64,000 bases of DNA from Geobacter sp. AOG2 (GCF_019972295.1 NZ_BLJA01000001.1:962049-1026048), one strand, 5' to 3'; counted from the first letter of the stretch, positions 8,028 to 18,653 are shown. Notes: generated by a model not told the origin, from the letters alone. Numbers and translations are program-made.

Positions 8028-9001
8028 GAGAGCCTCCCTTTTCTGGCCATGACCCGTGCCATGAGCGAGCCTTCGTACACGAGCGGATATTCCCGCAGGG
8101 TAAAGAGGATGCCGTCCACCGGAGAGCGCACCTCGGCCAGGACGCCGCCCTGAAGGGGAGAAACGATGTTGCCCAGCAACTGTCCCTTGCGTACGTCGGC
8201 CCAGTGTTCGATGACCGGGACGAAGAGCCCCGAGGTGGGGGCGTTCAGGTAGTGGACGTTGCTGTCGTCGGCGATCAGGGGGAGATGGTTGAGGGGCGGC
8301 AGCTCCACGTCGGGGGCCAGTACGCCAAGGTCCTTCCAGAGGGTCAGGATGCCGGACATCAGTTGGCGGCAGTAATCGGGGGTGATACGCATGCCGACCC
8401 CCATCTCCACCACCAGGCAGGGGGTGCCGATGCTGTTGAGGCTGTGGGCGATGGTGGCCTCCAGTACGGTCATGGCGCCGTGAAGCCAGATCAGGTCCAG
8501 GTTCAGGCGCTGGGCCATGGGGACAAGGCTGTCGGCGAAGTCGGTGTTGATCCGGACCTGGGGGATCTCCCGCAGGTAGATGTTGCTGGCGTGGATGTCG
8601 ATGACCAGGGCCGCGCCGGCCAGGTTCTCCATGGCGGCGTGGGCGATCCGCTTCGGCAGGTCCCCGCTGGAGCCCCCGGGAAAGTTGCGGTTCAGGTCGG
8701 TGTCGAAGACCGGGATGGCGCGGGTCAGGGTGTCCAGCCCCAGGGGGTTCATGGCCGGATAAAGCTCCACGGTGCCGGCCAGCCCCGCGGGATTATCCCG
8801 GCCCAGTTGTTCGAGCCAGTCTGCAAGCAGTTGGCAGACATAGAGCCCTTCCAACTCGTCGCCGTGGATACCGGCCACGATGGCGGCACGGGGACCGTCG
8901 CCGCCGCGATACACGGTGCGGCGGATGCAGAGTTGTTCACTGTAGGGCATCTCCAGGGAGAGGATGCATGAGGTGCTGATGGATAGGGATGATTCGGGCA
9001 T
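8024..9001 (-). CDS. AstE/AspA-family zinc metallohydrolase, copy 1
   Basis: A 325-residue paralogue of the next gene. It has zinc-site motif AGIHGDELEGLYV at about residues 42-54, RNFPGGSSG, and LVIDIHASNIY carrying the third ligand. It shares the layout of the downstream copy (catalytic domain then a C-terminal barrel), so the pair arose by tandem duplication. Sequence divergence is considerable, which suggests different substrates. It sits 20 bases after the transglutaminase-like gene and overlaps the next gene by 4 bases. Confidence 0.85.
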   Translation of the reverse strand: MPESSLSISTSCILSLEMPYSEQLCIRRTVYRGGDGPRAAIVAGIHGDELEGLYVCQLLADWLEQLGRDNPAGLAGTVELYPAMNPLGLDTLTRAIPVFDTDLNRNFPGGSSGDLPKRIAHAAMENLAGAALVIDIHASNIYLREIPQVRINTDFADSLVPMAQRLNLDLIWLHGAMTVLEATIAHSLNSIGTPCLVVEMGVGMRITPDYCRQLMSGILTLWKDLGVLAPDVELPPLNHLPLIADDSNVHYLNAPTSGLFVPVIEHWADVRKGQLLGNIVSPLQGGVLAEVRSPVDGILFTLREYPLVYEGSLMARVMARKGRLS

Positions 9002-9021
9002 GGCGCGTCGTTGCTCCAGGG

Positions 9022-9885
9022 TTATTGTTGAGAAATGGACAGCCGTATCACCGGTTCGTCGCCTGCGGCATCACCTTTGAAACTGCCCCGCTGGGGAGCG
9101 GCGTCCAGGTAATCGCGCCCCACGGCCACGGGGATGAACTGGTCGTTGGTAAGGATCCGCTGGGTGGCGTCGAAACCGGTCCAGCCCCGGCCGGGGATGA
9201 TCACCTCGGCCCAGGCGTGGGTGGCGGGTGAAAACGGTTCCCCCCCCTCATCCCGGGATGCCAGGTATCCCATAACATATCGGGCGGGAATTTTCCATGA
9301 CCGGACGATGGCGATCAACAGGTGGGCAAAATCCTGGCAGACACCGGCCCCGGCGTTGAGGGCCTGGGCCAGGGTGGAATGGACATTGGTCACGCCCGCT
9401 TGGTAGTGCAGTACCGTCCCGATCCACTCCATGGCCTGCTGCACCGATTCGATGATCTGGCAGCCGGGTTCGTGGCGGGGGAACGCCAGGTGCTGGTCCA
9501 GATGCCCCAGGTGCGGGGTGGCCGGGCTGCGGCTCAGGATATAATCGTACAGTGCGGGGGTGGTGCGCAACAAATCCCTCAGCCACTCCCGTTCGTCGCT
9601 TTGGGGCACCGGCAGGAAATCGAAGGGGTTTTCCAGTATGTTTTCGACCTGGGCGCGCATGCGGGTTACCAGGCGCCGGTGGGGCGGGATGACGTTGAAG
9701 GCGGTGACATGGTTGCCGAAATAGTCGCGGTAGTTGCGCAGCCCGGCAGCCGGTTCGGTCTCGATCTCCATGCCGATCAGCTTCTGGTGCGAATCCTCAC
9801 GCGGCGTGAGGCGCAGTTCGATGTGATGCTCGCGCACCGGTTCCGGGTACTCCAAAACGGTTTCGTGTTCTATGAGGTAGCGCAT
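9022..9885 (-). CDS. Transglutaminase-like cysteine peptidase
   Basis: A 287-residue protein. The N-terminal part (MRYLIEHETVLEYPEPV onward) matches the beta-strand domain found in bacterial transglutaminase-like proteins. The catalytic core has Cys 183 in GAGVCQDFAHL, His 223 in THAWAEV and Asp 239 in GFDAT. No signal peptide is visible, so it is probably cytoplasmic. ATG 9885 follows GGAAGAGCC and is separated from the alpha-E stop by a single base. In many bacteria this family travels with alpha-E and ATP-grasp genes, as it does here. The substrate is unknown. Confidence 0.88.
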   Translation of the reverse strand: MRYLIEHETVLEYPEPVREHHIELRLTPREDSHQKLIGMEIETEPAAGLRNYRDYFGNHVTAFNVIPPHRRLVTRMRAQVENILENPFDFLPVPQSDEREWLRDLLRTTPALYDYILSRSPATPHLGHLDQHLAFPRHEPGCQIIESVQQAMEWIGTVLHYQAGVTNVHSTLAQALNAGAGVCQDFAHLLIAIVRSWKIPARYVMGYLASRDEGGEPFSPATHAWAEVIIPGRGWTGFDATQRILTNDQFIPVAVGRDYLDAAPQRGSFKGDAAGDEPVIRLSISQQ

Positions 9886-9886
9886 A

Positions 9887-10846
9887 TTACGGCTCTTCCA
9901 TGTGGGTATCGAGGAAATCGGCCTGGGCCGCCTGGTTGAGGGCGGCGATGGCAACCAGGAACTTTTCCAGGAATTCATGCAGGCCGGTGGAAAAGATCCG
10001 TTCCGCCGAGTTGCCGGCCAACATGCTCTCAAGCTGCTCCATGGCCGCCGGAGAGCGTTGCTTGCCGGTGATGCCGGTATCGACCAGCGCCCGGCGCATG
10101 CGTTTGACCGTATAGGCCAGGGAGCGGGGGAACTCCTGCTCGAAGATGGTGAATTCAACGACGTCCATGGGACGGAACCCGGCGTGATACTTGCGGCGGA
10201 ACGCCTCGTACCCGGAGAGGGACTTGAGAAGGGCCGCCCACTGATAGTAATCCAGGGCCGACCCGACCAGATTCAGGTCCGGCAGCAGCAGGTGGTACTT
10301 CACGTCCAGGATGCGGGCGGTCATGTCGGCCTGCTCCAGGAAGGTGCCCAGGCGATAGAAGCCGAAGGCCTCGCCCCGCATCATGGTGGTGGTGGTCAGG
10401 CCGTGGAAACGGGCGACCTCGCTACGCACAATGGAGAAAAACTGGCCGGCCCGCAGGGGGTGCAGCGGCGTTTTCAACTGCTGGTCAACGTTCAGCCAGA
10501 GTTCGTTGATGGCTTCCCACATCTCCCGCGAGATGCGGTCGCGGGCAATGCGCGCGTTTTCCCGCGCCAGGCGCAGGCAGGTGCGGATGGAGTTGCCGTT
10601 ACTCTTCTCGGCGGTCATGAACTGCAACACCCGCCCCTGGGTGATCTGCCCCTCTCCGTACAGCCCGCTGAAAGCCGTCTCCGCCGAGGTTATGCTGAGC
10701 AAGGGCCGCCACTTGTCCCCTTCGGACATGTCCTCCTCGGCCTCCAGCAGATAGAGCAGGTTGATCTCCATCAGGCGGGCGGTATCGCCGGCCCGCTCAA
10801 GATAGCGGGACATCCAGTAGATAGAATCGGCTATGCGGCTCAGCAT
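9887..10846 (-). CDS. Alpha-E domain protein
   Basis: A 319-residue all-alpha protein beginning MLSRIADSIYWMSRYLERAG, the signature start of the alpha-E family (COG2307). Conserved family features seen include AENTARLMEINLL-like helix 1, FHGLTTTTMMRGEAFGFYRLG and the ALDYYQWAALLKSLSGYEAF helix. The biochemical function of the family is not established; its members accompany circularly permuted ATP-grasp ligases. ATG 10846 has GAGGA six bases upstream, so the 35-residue extension upstream, which overlaps a repeat, is not part of the protein. Confidence 0.9.
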   Translation of the reverse strand: MLSRIADSIYWMSRYLERAGDTARLMEINLLYLLEAEEDMSEGDKWRPLLSITSAETAFSGLYGEGQITQGRVLQFMTAEKSNGNSIRTCLRLARENARIARDRISREMWEAINELWLNVDQQLKTPLHPLRAGQFFSIVRSEVARFHGLTTTTMMRGEAFGFYRLGTFLEQADMTARILDVKYHLLLPDLNLVGSALDYYQWAALLKSLSGYEAFRRKYHAGFRPMDVVEFTIFEQEFPRSLAYTVKRMRRALVDTGITGKQRSPAAMEQLESMLAGNSAERIFSTGLHEFLEKFLVAIAALNQAAQADFLDTHMEEP

Positions 10847-10870
10847 GGTGTGTCCTCTGTGATTACGGGA

Positions 10871-10953
10871 GGTTGTTGAAAAACAGCCATCAGGCCTTTG
10901 TCCTCGAAAGCCCTTTCGTGCGGGTGCGACGATCTGACTATTTTTGAACAACC
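10871..10953. repeat. MITE-like intergenic inverted-repeat element, copy 2
   Basis: An 83-base shortened copy of the element at 585-715, with the same terminal inverted repeats (GGTTGTTGAAAAAC on the left, TTTTTGAACAACC on the right) and shared interior. It lies inside the operon between the ATP-grasp and alpha-E genes. Transcribed, its ends would pair, so it may act as an mRNA processing or stability element. Confidence 0.7.
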
Positions 10954-10987
10954 TTGATTTTTCGACAGCCTGTCAGTATGTGTTTCC

Positions 10988-12436
10988 TTATTCGGCCAGG
11001 ACCCAGGTGTCCTTGCTGCCGCCTCCCTGGGACGAGTTGACCACCAGCGATCCCTTGGTCAGGGCGACGCGCGTCAAGCCTCCGGGGACCACGTTGATAT
11101 CGTCGCCGTAAATGGTGAACGGCCGCAGGTCCAGGTGGCGCGCCTCCAGCTCGCCGTCCATGTAGCAGATGTGGCGCGAGAGCTGCACCACCGGTTGGGC
11201 GATGTAGTTGCGGGGGTCCTCCTGAATCTTGACGGCGAACTCCTTGCGCAGGGCCGCTGTTGAAGCCGGTCCCATCAACATGCCGTAGCCGCCCGACTCG
11301 CTGACCGCCTTGACCACCATGCGTTCCAGATTGTCCAGGACATAGGCCCGCTCCTCGGGGTTGGTCATCTGGTAGGTAGGGACGTTGTGCAGGATGGGGG
11401 CCTCCGACAGGTAATACCTGATGATGTCGGGGACATAGGGGTAGACCGCCTTGTCGTCGGCGATGCCGTTGCCGGGGGCATTGACGATGGCGATGTTGCC
11501 GGCCCGCCAGGCATTGATGATCCCGGCCACCCCCAGCGTGGAATCGGACCGGAATACGAGCGGGTCGAGAAAATCGTCGTCCACCCTGCGGTAGATGACA
11601 TCGACCCGTTGCAGGCCGGTGGTGGTTTTCAGGTAGACCACGTCGTCCTTGGCCACCAGATCGCGCCCCTCGGCCAACTCCACCCCCATCTCCTTGGCCA
11701 GGAAGGTGTGCTCGAAATAGGCCGAATTGTAGATGCCCGGCGTCAGCACGACGATCTCGGCCTGGCCTTTGCCGCGCGGCGATACGGCCCGTAGCGCCTC
11801 CAGCAGCAGGGCCGGGTAGTGCTCGACCCGGCGTACCCGGTATTTTGCAAAGAATTCCGGGAGGATGCGACGCTCGATGACCCGGTTCTCGATCATGTAG
11901 GATACACCTGAGGGCGTGCGCAGGTTGTCCTCCAGCACCAGGTACTTCCCGTCCTCGTCCCTGATGATGTCGATGCCGCTGATGTGCGTGTAGATGTCGT
12001 GGGGCGGGTCGATACCCATGATCTCCCGGCGGAAATCCTTGCCCTGGTAGATCAGTTCGGCCGGTACGACGCCGTCCTTGAGGATGCGCTGGTCATGGTA
12101 AATATCCTTGAGGAACAGGTTCAAGGCGCGGACCCGCTGCTTGAGGCCCGCCTCGATGATGCTCCACTCGCTGGCCGGGATGATGCGCGGGATCAGGTCG
12201 AAGGGCCAAATGCGCTCGATCCCCTCGTCCGAATCCCCGTAGACCGTAAAGGTGACCCCCTCGGCATGCAATGCCAGCTGCGATTCGTGGACCTTGGCCT
12301 CAAAGGCGTTCTGGCCGACCGACTGGATGTGCTCCCAGAGCGGCCGGTAGTGTTCACGGGGGGTGAAGCCATCGGTATAGAATTCGTGGTAGGAGATGCG
12401 GGGTTTATGGGATGTGTCGGAGGAGATGGCTGCCAT
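10988..12436 (-). CDS. Circularly permuted type 2 ATP-grasp protein
   Basis: A 482-residue member of COG2308. Family hallmarks seen are YHEFYTDGFTPREHYRPLW near the N terminus, FPFDLIPR-like WPFDLIPRIIPASEW, LVLEDNLRTPSGVSYM, the ATP-binding TPGIYNSAYFEH region, and PGNGIADDKAVYPYVP. Related enzymes are predicted carboxylate-amine ligases that join amino acids or peptides, but no member of this exact family has a firmly assigned reaction that I know of. It is the first gene of a five-gene operon (12436 to 7080) with a sigma-54-like promoter at 12487-12501. A small inverted-repeat element separates it from the alpha-E gene. Confidence 0.9.
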   Translation of the reverse strand: MAAISSDTSHKPRISYHEFYTDGFTPREHYRPLWEHIQSVGQNAFEAKVHESQLALHAEGVTFTVYGDSDEGIERIWPFDLIPRIIPASEWSIIEAGLKQRVRALNLFLKDIYHDQRILKDGVVPAELIYQGKDFRREIMGIDPPHDIYTHISGIDIIRDEDGKYLVLEDNLRTPSGVSYMIENRVIERRILPEFFAKYRVRRVEHYPALLLEALRAVSPRGKGQAEIVVLTPGIYNSAYFEHTFLAKEMGVELAEGRDLVAKDDVVYLKTTTGLQRVDVIYRRVDDDFLDPLVFRSDSTLGVAGIINAWRAGNIAIVNAPGNGIADDKAVYPYVPDIIRYYLSEAPILHNVPTYQMTNPEERAYVLDNLERMVVKAVSESGGYGMLMGPASTAALRKEFAVKIQEDPRNYIAQPVVQLSRHICYMDGELEARHLDLRPFTIYGDDINVVPGGLTRVALTKGSLVVNSSQGGGSKDTWVLAE

Positions 12437-12486
12437 AACGCACTCGTCTCTTTACAGGTGGTGTGTGCGGCTTGGTGAATATTGTA

Positions 12487-12501
12487 GCAAAATCAGGGCC
12501 A
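12487..12501 (-). promoter_or_regulatory. Putative sigma-54 promoter of the ATP-grasp operon
   Basis: On the minus strand the sequence reads TGGCCC-TGATT-TTGC followed by T, matching TGGCAC-N5-TTGC with one change and keeping GG and GC ten bases apart. Predicted transcription start is near 12475, about 38 bases before the ATG. An alternative is a sigma-70 -10 (TACAAT) just downstream, but it has no good -35. Confidence 0.55.
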
Positions 12502-12600
12502 AGAAGGAGGCTTTATTAAACTGGCTGATTATACGATATTTTATGGTTGCGCCAGCCGCCAGCGGGCCAGGGGGATGAAGAAAAAGAGTCGAGTGAGATT

Positions 12601-12636
12601 AAAAAACAGGCAGCATCCCGATAGGGAGGCTGCCTG
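12601..12636 (-). terminator. Rho-independent terminator of the small cytochrome gene
   Basis: On the minus strand CAGGCAGCCTCCC-TATC-GGGATGCTGCCTG forms a 13-base stem with one mismatch, followed by TTTTTTAA. It lies immediately after the cytochrome gene ending at 12642. Confidence 0.9.
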
Positions 12637-12641
12637 CCGGT

Positions 12642-12911
12642 CTATTTGCGCTGCAGTTTGTGGCAAAGCAGGCAGCGGTTTTTGGGGGGGTGATTGGGAG
12701 GAAAGGGCACCCCCTGTTCGTTGTGGCAGCTTTCGCACCCCTTTTCCGCTTCTTTTTTGCTGCCGGTCTTGGCGAAGGTTTCGTAAAACGGCTTATGCTT
12801 GTCGTCCAGAGGGACGAACTTGGTCTTCTCTTTGCCGGAGATGGCGAAAAATATGCCCAGAACCACAACGATGAGTCCGATGAACAGCCAGTCGCGCTTG
12901 TCGATTTTCAT
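12642..12911 (-). CDS. Small membrane-anchored dihaem c-type cytochrome
   Basis: An 89-residue protein with an N-terminal hydrophobic anchor (residues 8-25, not obviously cleaved) and two CxxCH haem sites: CESCH at 59-63 and CLLCH at 80-84. The haem region would face the periplasm. It resembles the small NapC/NirT-independent dihaem cytochromes common in Geobacter-type genomes. A membrane protein gene lies 25 bases upstream on the same strand, and a strong terminator follows. Redox partners cannot be deduced. Confidence 0.85.
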   Translation of the reverse strand: MKIDKRDWLFIGLIVVVLGIFFAISGKEKTKFVPLDDKHKPFYETFAKTGSKKEAEKGCESCHNEQGVPFPPNHPPKNRCLLCHKLQRK

Positions 12912-12935
12912 GAATAAACATTCCTTTTTCTGGAT

Positions 12936-13274
12936 TCAGTCCGATTTGATGAGCGAGAAGTAGATGATCACGCCGCCGATAACCAACCCGCCGCCTATGA
13001 ACGGCAGCATGGATTTCATGGATAATTCCTCGCCCGGCGCCGGCATGGCGAAACGCGCGATGACAATAAGGCCGAGCAGGGTGAACAGCGTCAGAAGCAC
13101 GGTCTTGGAGCGTTTGACGACCCCGAAGAAAAACACTGCCGTGACAATGATCAGAAACGCCGGGTGGGTGAATATCTGCTTCAGGGTGAGATTCTGAATC
13201 GTATTCATCAGGTTTGCGGTTTCAAAGGGACGCAGCGCCTCGGTCGCTTTTTCCGCAAGCTGCTCTTTATCCAT
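12936..13274 (-). CDS. Hypothetical membrane protein
   Basis: A 112-residue protein starting MDKEQLAEKATEAL at ATG 13274, with GGAG seven bases upstream. Three hydrophobic segments follow an N-terminal amphipathic region: about residues 37-53, 58-76 and 88-107. No family is recognised. It is probably cotranscribed with the small dihaem cytochrome downstream, which would fit a role in anchoring or assembling it (inference). Confidence 0.7.
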   Translation of the reverse strand: MDKEQLAEKATEALRPFETANLMNTIQNLTLKQIFTHPAFLIIVTAVFFFGVVKRSKTVLLTLFTLLGLIVIARFAMPAPGEELSMKSMLPFIGGGLVIGGVIIYFSLIKSD

Positions 13275-13326
13275 GAATGTGCTCCGCTTCCGACAGGTAT
13301 AGACTCGATTTTGTGGAATAGTAATG

Positions 13327-13370
13327 CAAAACGGGATGCCCGGCAAGTCAATTTGACGCAGGCATCCCGT
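13327..13370 (-). terminator. Terminator of the heat-shock operon
   Basis: On the minus strand a perfect 10-base stem, ACGGGATGCC with GGCATCCCGT, is followed by TTTTGC. It lies 28 bases past the dnaJ stop and ends the hrcA-grpE-dnaK-dnaJ transcript before the small membrane protein gene. Confidence 0.85.
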
Positions 13371-13397
13371 ATCCTTACATGGGTGGCGGAGCAGCCG

Positions 13398-14528
13398 TCA
13401 GCTCAGGATATCCATCACCTTGTCCAGGAACCCTTTTTTCAAGGGGTGAACTTCCTCGCCGCTGATCTTGGCGAACTCCTCCAACAGTTCCTTCTGTTTT
13501 TTGTTGAGATTGGTGGGGGTTTCCACCCTGATGATCACCAACTGGTCGCCCCGGCCATAGCCCTGCAGCGAAGGGATGCCCTTGCCCCGCAGGCGATAGA
13601 CCTTGCCCGACTGGGTACCGTCCGGGATCTTCATGGCCACCTTGCCGTCCAGGGTCGGCACTTCCAGCTCGCATCCCAGGGAGGCCTGGATGAAGCTGAT
13701 GGGGATCTCGCAGATGACGTTGTTGTCTTCACGTTGGAAGATGGCGTGTTCCGTGACGCTGATGGCCACATAGAGGTCACCGTTGGGACCCCCTTTGCCC
13801 TGTCCCCCTTCACCGGTCATTTTGAGGCGCGACCCGGTTTCCACGCCGCCGGGCACCTTGACCGAAAGGGTCTTGGTATCCTTGACGCTTCCCTTGCCGC
13901 GGCAGTCCGGGCAGGGGTTGTCCACCACCTTGCCCTCACCGTTGCACTGGCCGCAGGTCTTGCTGACACTGAAAAAACCCTGCTGATACCGGACCTGCCC
14001 CGCCCCGCGGCAGGTGGGACAAACCTTCGGCTCGGTACCCGGCTTCGAGCCGGAACCGTTGCAGGTCCCGCATCGTTTGGCAAAAGGCACCTCGATCTTC
14101 TTCTCGACGCCGAAGGCGGCTTCTTCGAAGCTGATCTCCATGTTGTAGAGCAGGTCGTCTCCGCGCCGGCCCTGGGCACGTCCGCGTCCACCCCCACCGC
14201 CGCCGAAGATATCGCCGAAGATGTCGCTGAAGATGTCGCCGAAGGGAGTCCCGGCCCCGAATCCACCGAAACCGCCCCCGCCGAAACCGGCCCCCGAGAC
14301 GCCGGCATGGCCGAACTGATCGTACTGGGCCCGCTTCTGCGCGTCGGAAAGCACTTCGTAGGCCTCGGTCACCTCTTTGAACTTCTCCTCGGCCGCCTTG
14401 TCATCCGGGTTCTTGTCGGGATGATACTGGATGGCCATCTTGCGGAAGGCCTTCTTGATCTCGGTCTCGGAGGCGTTGCGGTGGATCTCCAGTACCTCGT
14501 AGTAATCGCGTTTTTCGCCGTTTGCCAA
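13398..14528 (-). CDS. dnaJ: Chaperone protein DnaJ
   Basis: Hsp40 co-chaperone that delivers clients to DnaK and stimulates its ATPase. The 376-residue protein has a J domain with the HPD motif (YHPDKNPDD), a glycine/phenylalanine-rich linker containing repeated [11 protein letters not shown] blocks, four zinc-binding CxxCxGxG repeats ([32 protein letters not shown]) and the C-terminal client-binding region. The start is taken as TTG 14528, seven bases after AAGGA, giving the normal [13 protein letters not shown] terminus. The GTG at 14567 would lie inside a large palindrome. Last gene of the heat-shock operon. Confidence 0.95.
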   Translation of the reverse strand: MANGEKRDYYEVLEIHRNASETEIKKAFRKMAIQYHPDKNPDDKAAEEKFKEVTEAYEVLSDAQKRAQYDQFGHAGVSGAGFGGGGFGGFGAGTPFGDIFSDIFGDIFGGGGGGRGRAQGRRGDDLLYNMEISFEEAAFGVEKKIEVPFAKRCGTCNGSGSKPGTEPKVCPTCRGAGQVRYQQGFFSVSKTCGQCNGEGKVVDNPCPDCRGKGSVKDTKTLSVKVPGGVETGSRLKMTGEGGQGKGGPNGDLYVAISVTEHAIFQREDNNVICEIPISFIQASLGCELEVPTLDGKVAMKIPDGTQSGKVYRLRGKGIPSLQGYGRGDQLVIIRVETPTNLNKKQKELLEEFAKISGEEVHPLKKGFLDKVMDILS

Positions 14529-14562
14529 AATAGTGTCCTTATGTATCCCGGAAAAAGCATTT

Positions 14563-14634
14563 GCCACAGAGCCACAGAGTCACAGAGGTAGGTAAAATCA
14601 TGTGGTATCCTCTGCGTCTCCGTGGCTCTGTGGC
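14563..14634. repeat. Large palindrome between dnaK and dnaJ
   Basis: Arms of 26 bases (14563-14588 and 14609-14634; GCCACAGAGCCACAGAG on the left) match with three mismatches around a 20-base loop. The CCACAGAG tandem pattern resembles dispersed palindromic repeats found in many bacterial genomes. In the transcript it would form a long stem between the dnaK stop and dnaJ start and may tune relative expression or mRNA stability. Confidence 0.75.
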
Positions 14635-14653
14635 CTGACTGCCGTTTTCAGGT

Positions 14654-16573
<1,920 letters not shown>

Positions 16574-16730
16574 GATGGATAATCCTCCTTTGCATATCTT
16601 CTGTATTGATCAAGCTAGTCATTGCTTTGGAAAAAAACAAGGGTGCGGCAAAAATAAAGTGGACGGCGACGTATGGAGCGCAACGGGCCAGGCATTGCCG
16701 GAGACGTTATCCCGTTTTGCCCTCTTCGCT

Positions 16731-17309
16731 TCAGGCCTCTCCGTTCTTCGGGGAGGTCGAAACCGACACCATGGCCGGGCGCAGCAGGCGGTCCTTCAGC
16801 AGGTAGCCCTTCTGGTATTCCTCCACAACCGTGTTGGGAGGATGCTCGTCGGTCGGCACCTGGGCCATGGCCTGGTGAAAGGCCGGGTCAAAGGGGGCGC
16901 CGACAGCTTCGACCGGGGTCACGTTGAATTTTCGAAGCGACGTGAGCAGCATGACGTGGGTCATGCGTATCCCCTCCACCAAGGCGGGCAGCCCGTCATC
17001 GGAGGCGTGTTTCAGCGCCCGCTCCAGGTTGTCCAGCACCGGCAGAATCTCTTCGATCAGCGACTTGTAGCCGTAATTGAGCAACTCCTCTTTTTCCCGG
17101 TTGGCGCGTTTGCGGAAGTTTTCCAGGTCGGCGCGTTCCCGCAGAAAGCGGTCCCAGTTTTCCCGCGCCTCTTTTTCCTTGGCGGCAAGTTGCTCCTCGA
17201 TCGTCAGGGGCTCGACTTCAAGCGCCCCGGCAGCGGCCTGGTCGGCAGTGCCGCCATCGCGGGAAGTTTGTTCGGCATTCTTCGGCTCAACAGTATCGTG
17301 CGCTTTCAT
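16731..17309 (-). CDS. grpE: Nucleotide exchange factor GrpE
   Basis: Releases ADP from DnaK. The 192-residue protein has a variable acidic N terminus, a long coiled coil (about residues 35-90 with [19 protein letters not shown]) and the C-terminal beta domain with [10 protein letters not shown] and [23 protein letters not shown], all typical of GrpE. It sits between hrcA and dnaK, with 35 bases to hrcA and 157 bases to dnaK. Confidence 0.97.
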   Translation of the reverse strand: MKAHDTVEPKNAEQTSRDGGTADQAAAGALEVEPLTIEEQLAAKEKEARENWDRFLRERADLENFRKRANREKEELLNYGYKSLIEEILPVLDNLERALKHASDDGLPALVEGIRMTHVMLLTSLRKFNVTPVEAVGAPFDPAFHQAMAQVPTDEHPPNTVVEEYQKGYLLKDRLLRPAMVSVSTSPKNGEA

Positions 17310-17344
17310 GGTAGCTTGTAATCCTTTTCCCTATAAGTTTCCGC

Positions 17345-18376
17345 TCAAGTCTCCGTGAGCAACCGGCTCACCAGGCGTGCGGTGTAATCCACGATGGGGA
17401 TGACGCTGGAGTAACCCATGCGGGTGGGGCCGATCACCCCCAGCAGCCCGACCGTATTGCTGCTGGTGACAAAACGGGAGGTGATCAGGCTGACGCCGGC
17501 CGACTGGCTCAAGGGCGATTCGGAACCGATATAGATCTGTACCCCGTCAGCCGACATGCAGCGTTCCAGCAGCTTCAACAGCAGCCCCTTCTGTTCGAAG
17601 GCGCGGAAGATATCCTTCATGCGCCCCACATCATTGAACTCGGGCTGGTCGAGGATCCGGGCCTGCCCCTCGACGAATACCTCGTCCCCCTCGACGGAAA
17701 CCGCCTGTTCACTCAGGCGCAGGGCGCGCAGCATGAGGCTGTCGTACCGTACCTTTTCGGTGCTCATCTCTTCCAGGATGCGGTGACGCGCCTGGGAGAT
17801 GGTGAGCCCCTGCATAAGCTCATTCAGATAATTGCCCATGGTGACCAGGTCGGCCTGGGGGAGTTCCGTGTCGGTCTCCACCAGGCGGTTCTGCACCGTT
17901 CCATTGCTGGAGACCAGGATCGCCAGCACCTTGTGGCTGCCGATACGGATGAATTCGATGTGGCGGAACACATCCGCGGTAAAGCTGGGCGCCACCACGA
18001 GACCCATATAATTGGAAAGCGACGACAGGGTCCGGCTGGTTTCCTTGAGGATTCCCAACAGCCCCGATCCGGCCTCGCGACAACGGCGTATGATCAGTTT
18101 TTTTTCATCGCGGCTTACCTGCCGCAACGCCACGAGGGAATCGACGTAGAGCCGGTAGGCCTTTTCGGTAGGTACCCGGCCGGCCGAGGTATGGGGTGAG
18201 GTCAAAAGCCCCATTTCCTCCAGATTGGCCATGACGTTCCTGATGGTGGCCGGCGAGAGGGGCAGGGCGTGCCGGCGCGCCACGGAACCGCTCCCGACCG
18301 GCTCGGCGGTGGCGATGTAATCCTCGACGATCGCTTCGAGTATCTGTCTGCTTCTTATCGACAGTTCCACATCCAT
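17345..18376 (-). CDS. hrcA: Heat-inducible transcription repressor HrcA
   Basis: Binds CIRCE operators and represses class I heat-shock genes. The 343-residue protein has an N-terminal winged helix (RSRQILEAIVEDYIATAEPVG, then PLSPATIRNVMANLEEMG) and the motif SPHTSAGRVPTEKAYRLYVD that marks HrcA. The C-terminal dimerisation and inserted domains end GVIGPTRMGYSSVIPIVDYTA. It is the first gene of the operon and is autoregulated through the CIRCE element 18 bases upstream of its ATG. Confidence 0.97.
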   Translation of the reverse strand: MDVELSIRSRQILEAIVEDYIATAEPVGSGSVARRHALPLSPATIRNVMANLEEMGLLTSPHTSAGRVPTEKAYRLYVDSLVALRQVSRDEKKLIIRRCREAGSGLLGILKETSRTLSSLSNYMGLVVAPSFTADVFRHIEFIRIGSHKVLAILVSSNGTVQNRLVETDTELPQADLVTMGNYLNELMQGLTISQARHRILEEMSTEKVRYDSLMLRALRLSEQAVSVEGDEVFVEGQARILDQPEFNDVGRMKDIFRAFEQKGLLLKLLERCMSADGVQIYIGSESPLSQSAGVSLITSRFVTSSNTVGLLGVIGPTRMGYSSVIPIVDYTARLVSRLLTET

Positions 18377-18393
18377 GGCAAAACCTCAAAAAA

Positions 18394-18420
18394 ATAGCAC
18401 TCAACATCCTGGAGTGCTAA
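18394..18420 (-). promoter_or_regulatory. CIRCE operator (HrcA binding site)
   Basis: TAGCACTC-N9-GAGTGCTAA matches the CIRCE consensus TTAGCACTC-N9-GAGTGCTAA with one end base missing. It lies between the predicted promoter and the hrcA start, the normal repressing position. Confidence 0.95.
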
Positions 18421-18431
18421 TTCTTGATTTC

Positions 18432-18460
18432 AAGGTAATAAGTGGTTCCTGATTTGTCAA
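18432..18460 (-). promoter_or_regulatory. Sigma-70-type promoter of hrcA-grpE-dnaK-dnaJ
   Basis: On the minus strand TTGACA (18460-18455), a 17-base spacer and TACCTT (18437-18432) precede the CIRCE operator. The -35 is perfect and the -10 is moderate. Confidence 0.6.
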
Positions 18461-18469
18461 GGACAATGA

Positions 18470-18653
18470 GGAACTTGTTCGCAAATAAGGCTTTGCGGCA
18501 TCGCATCCCGTCTTCGGGGCGTCCGTCCCTGCCCCTCAAGCGCACACTCCTCGACGCAGCCCTGCTACGCCTGTGGTTCTGCTCAATCAGACCAGGAAAA
18601 TCCGGCCTGGGTCCGGGCGCGATACCTGGCCAAAGTTATGTGCGAACAAGCTC
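18470..18653. repeat. Intergenic element bounded by terminal inverted repeats
   Basis: The ends GAACTTGTTCGCAAATAA (left) and GTTATGTGCGAACAAGCTC (right) are inverted copies of each other with few mismatches, about 184 bases apart. The GC-rich interior shows no convincing protein. Its build, short with inverted ends and no transposase, is that of a non-autonomous mobile or dispersed repeat. It occupies most of the gap between the divergent hrcA and murI genes. No second copy is seen in this window. Confidence 0.6.

Noticed and set aside
9886-10158. N-terminal extension of the transglutaminase-like gene upstream of 9885
   Set aside because: It lies antiframe within the alpha-E gene; the ATG at 9885 has a ribosome site and the natural N terminus.
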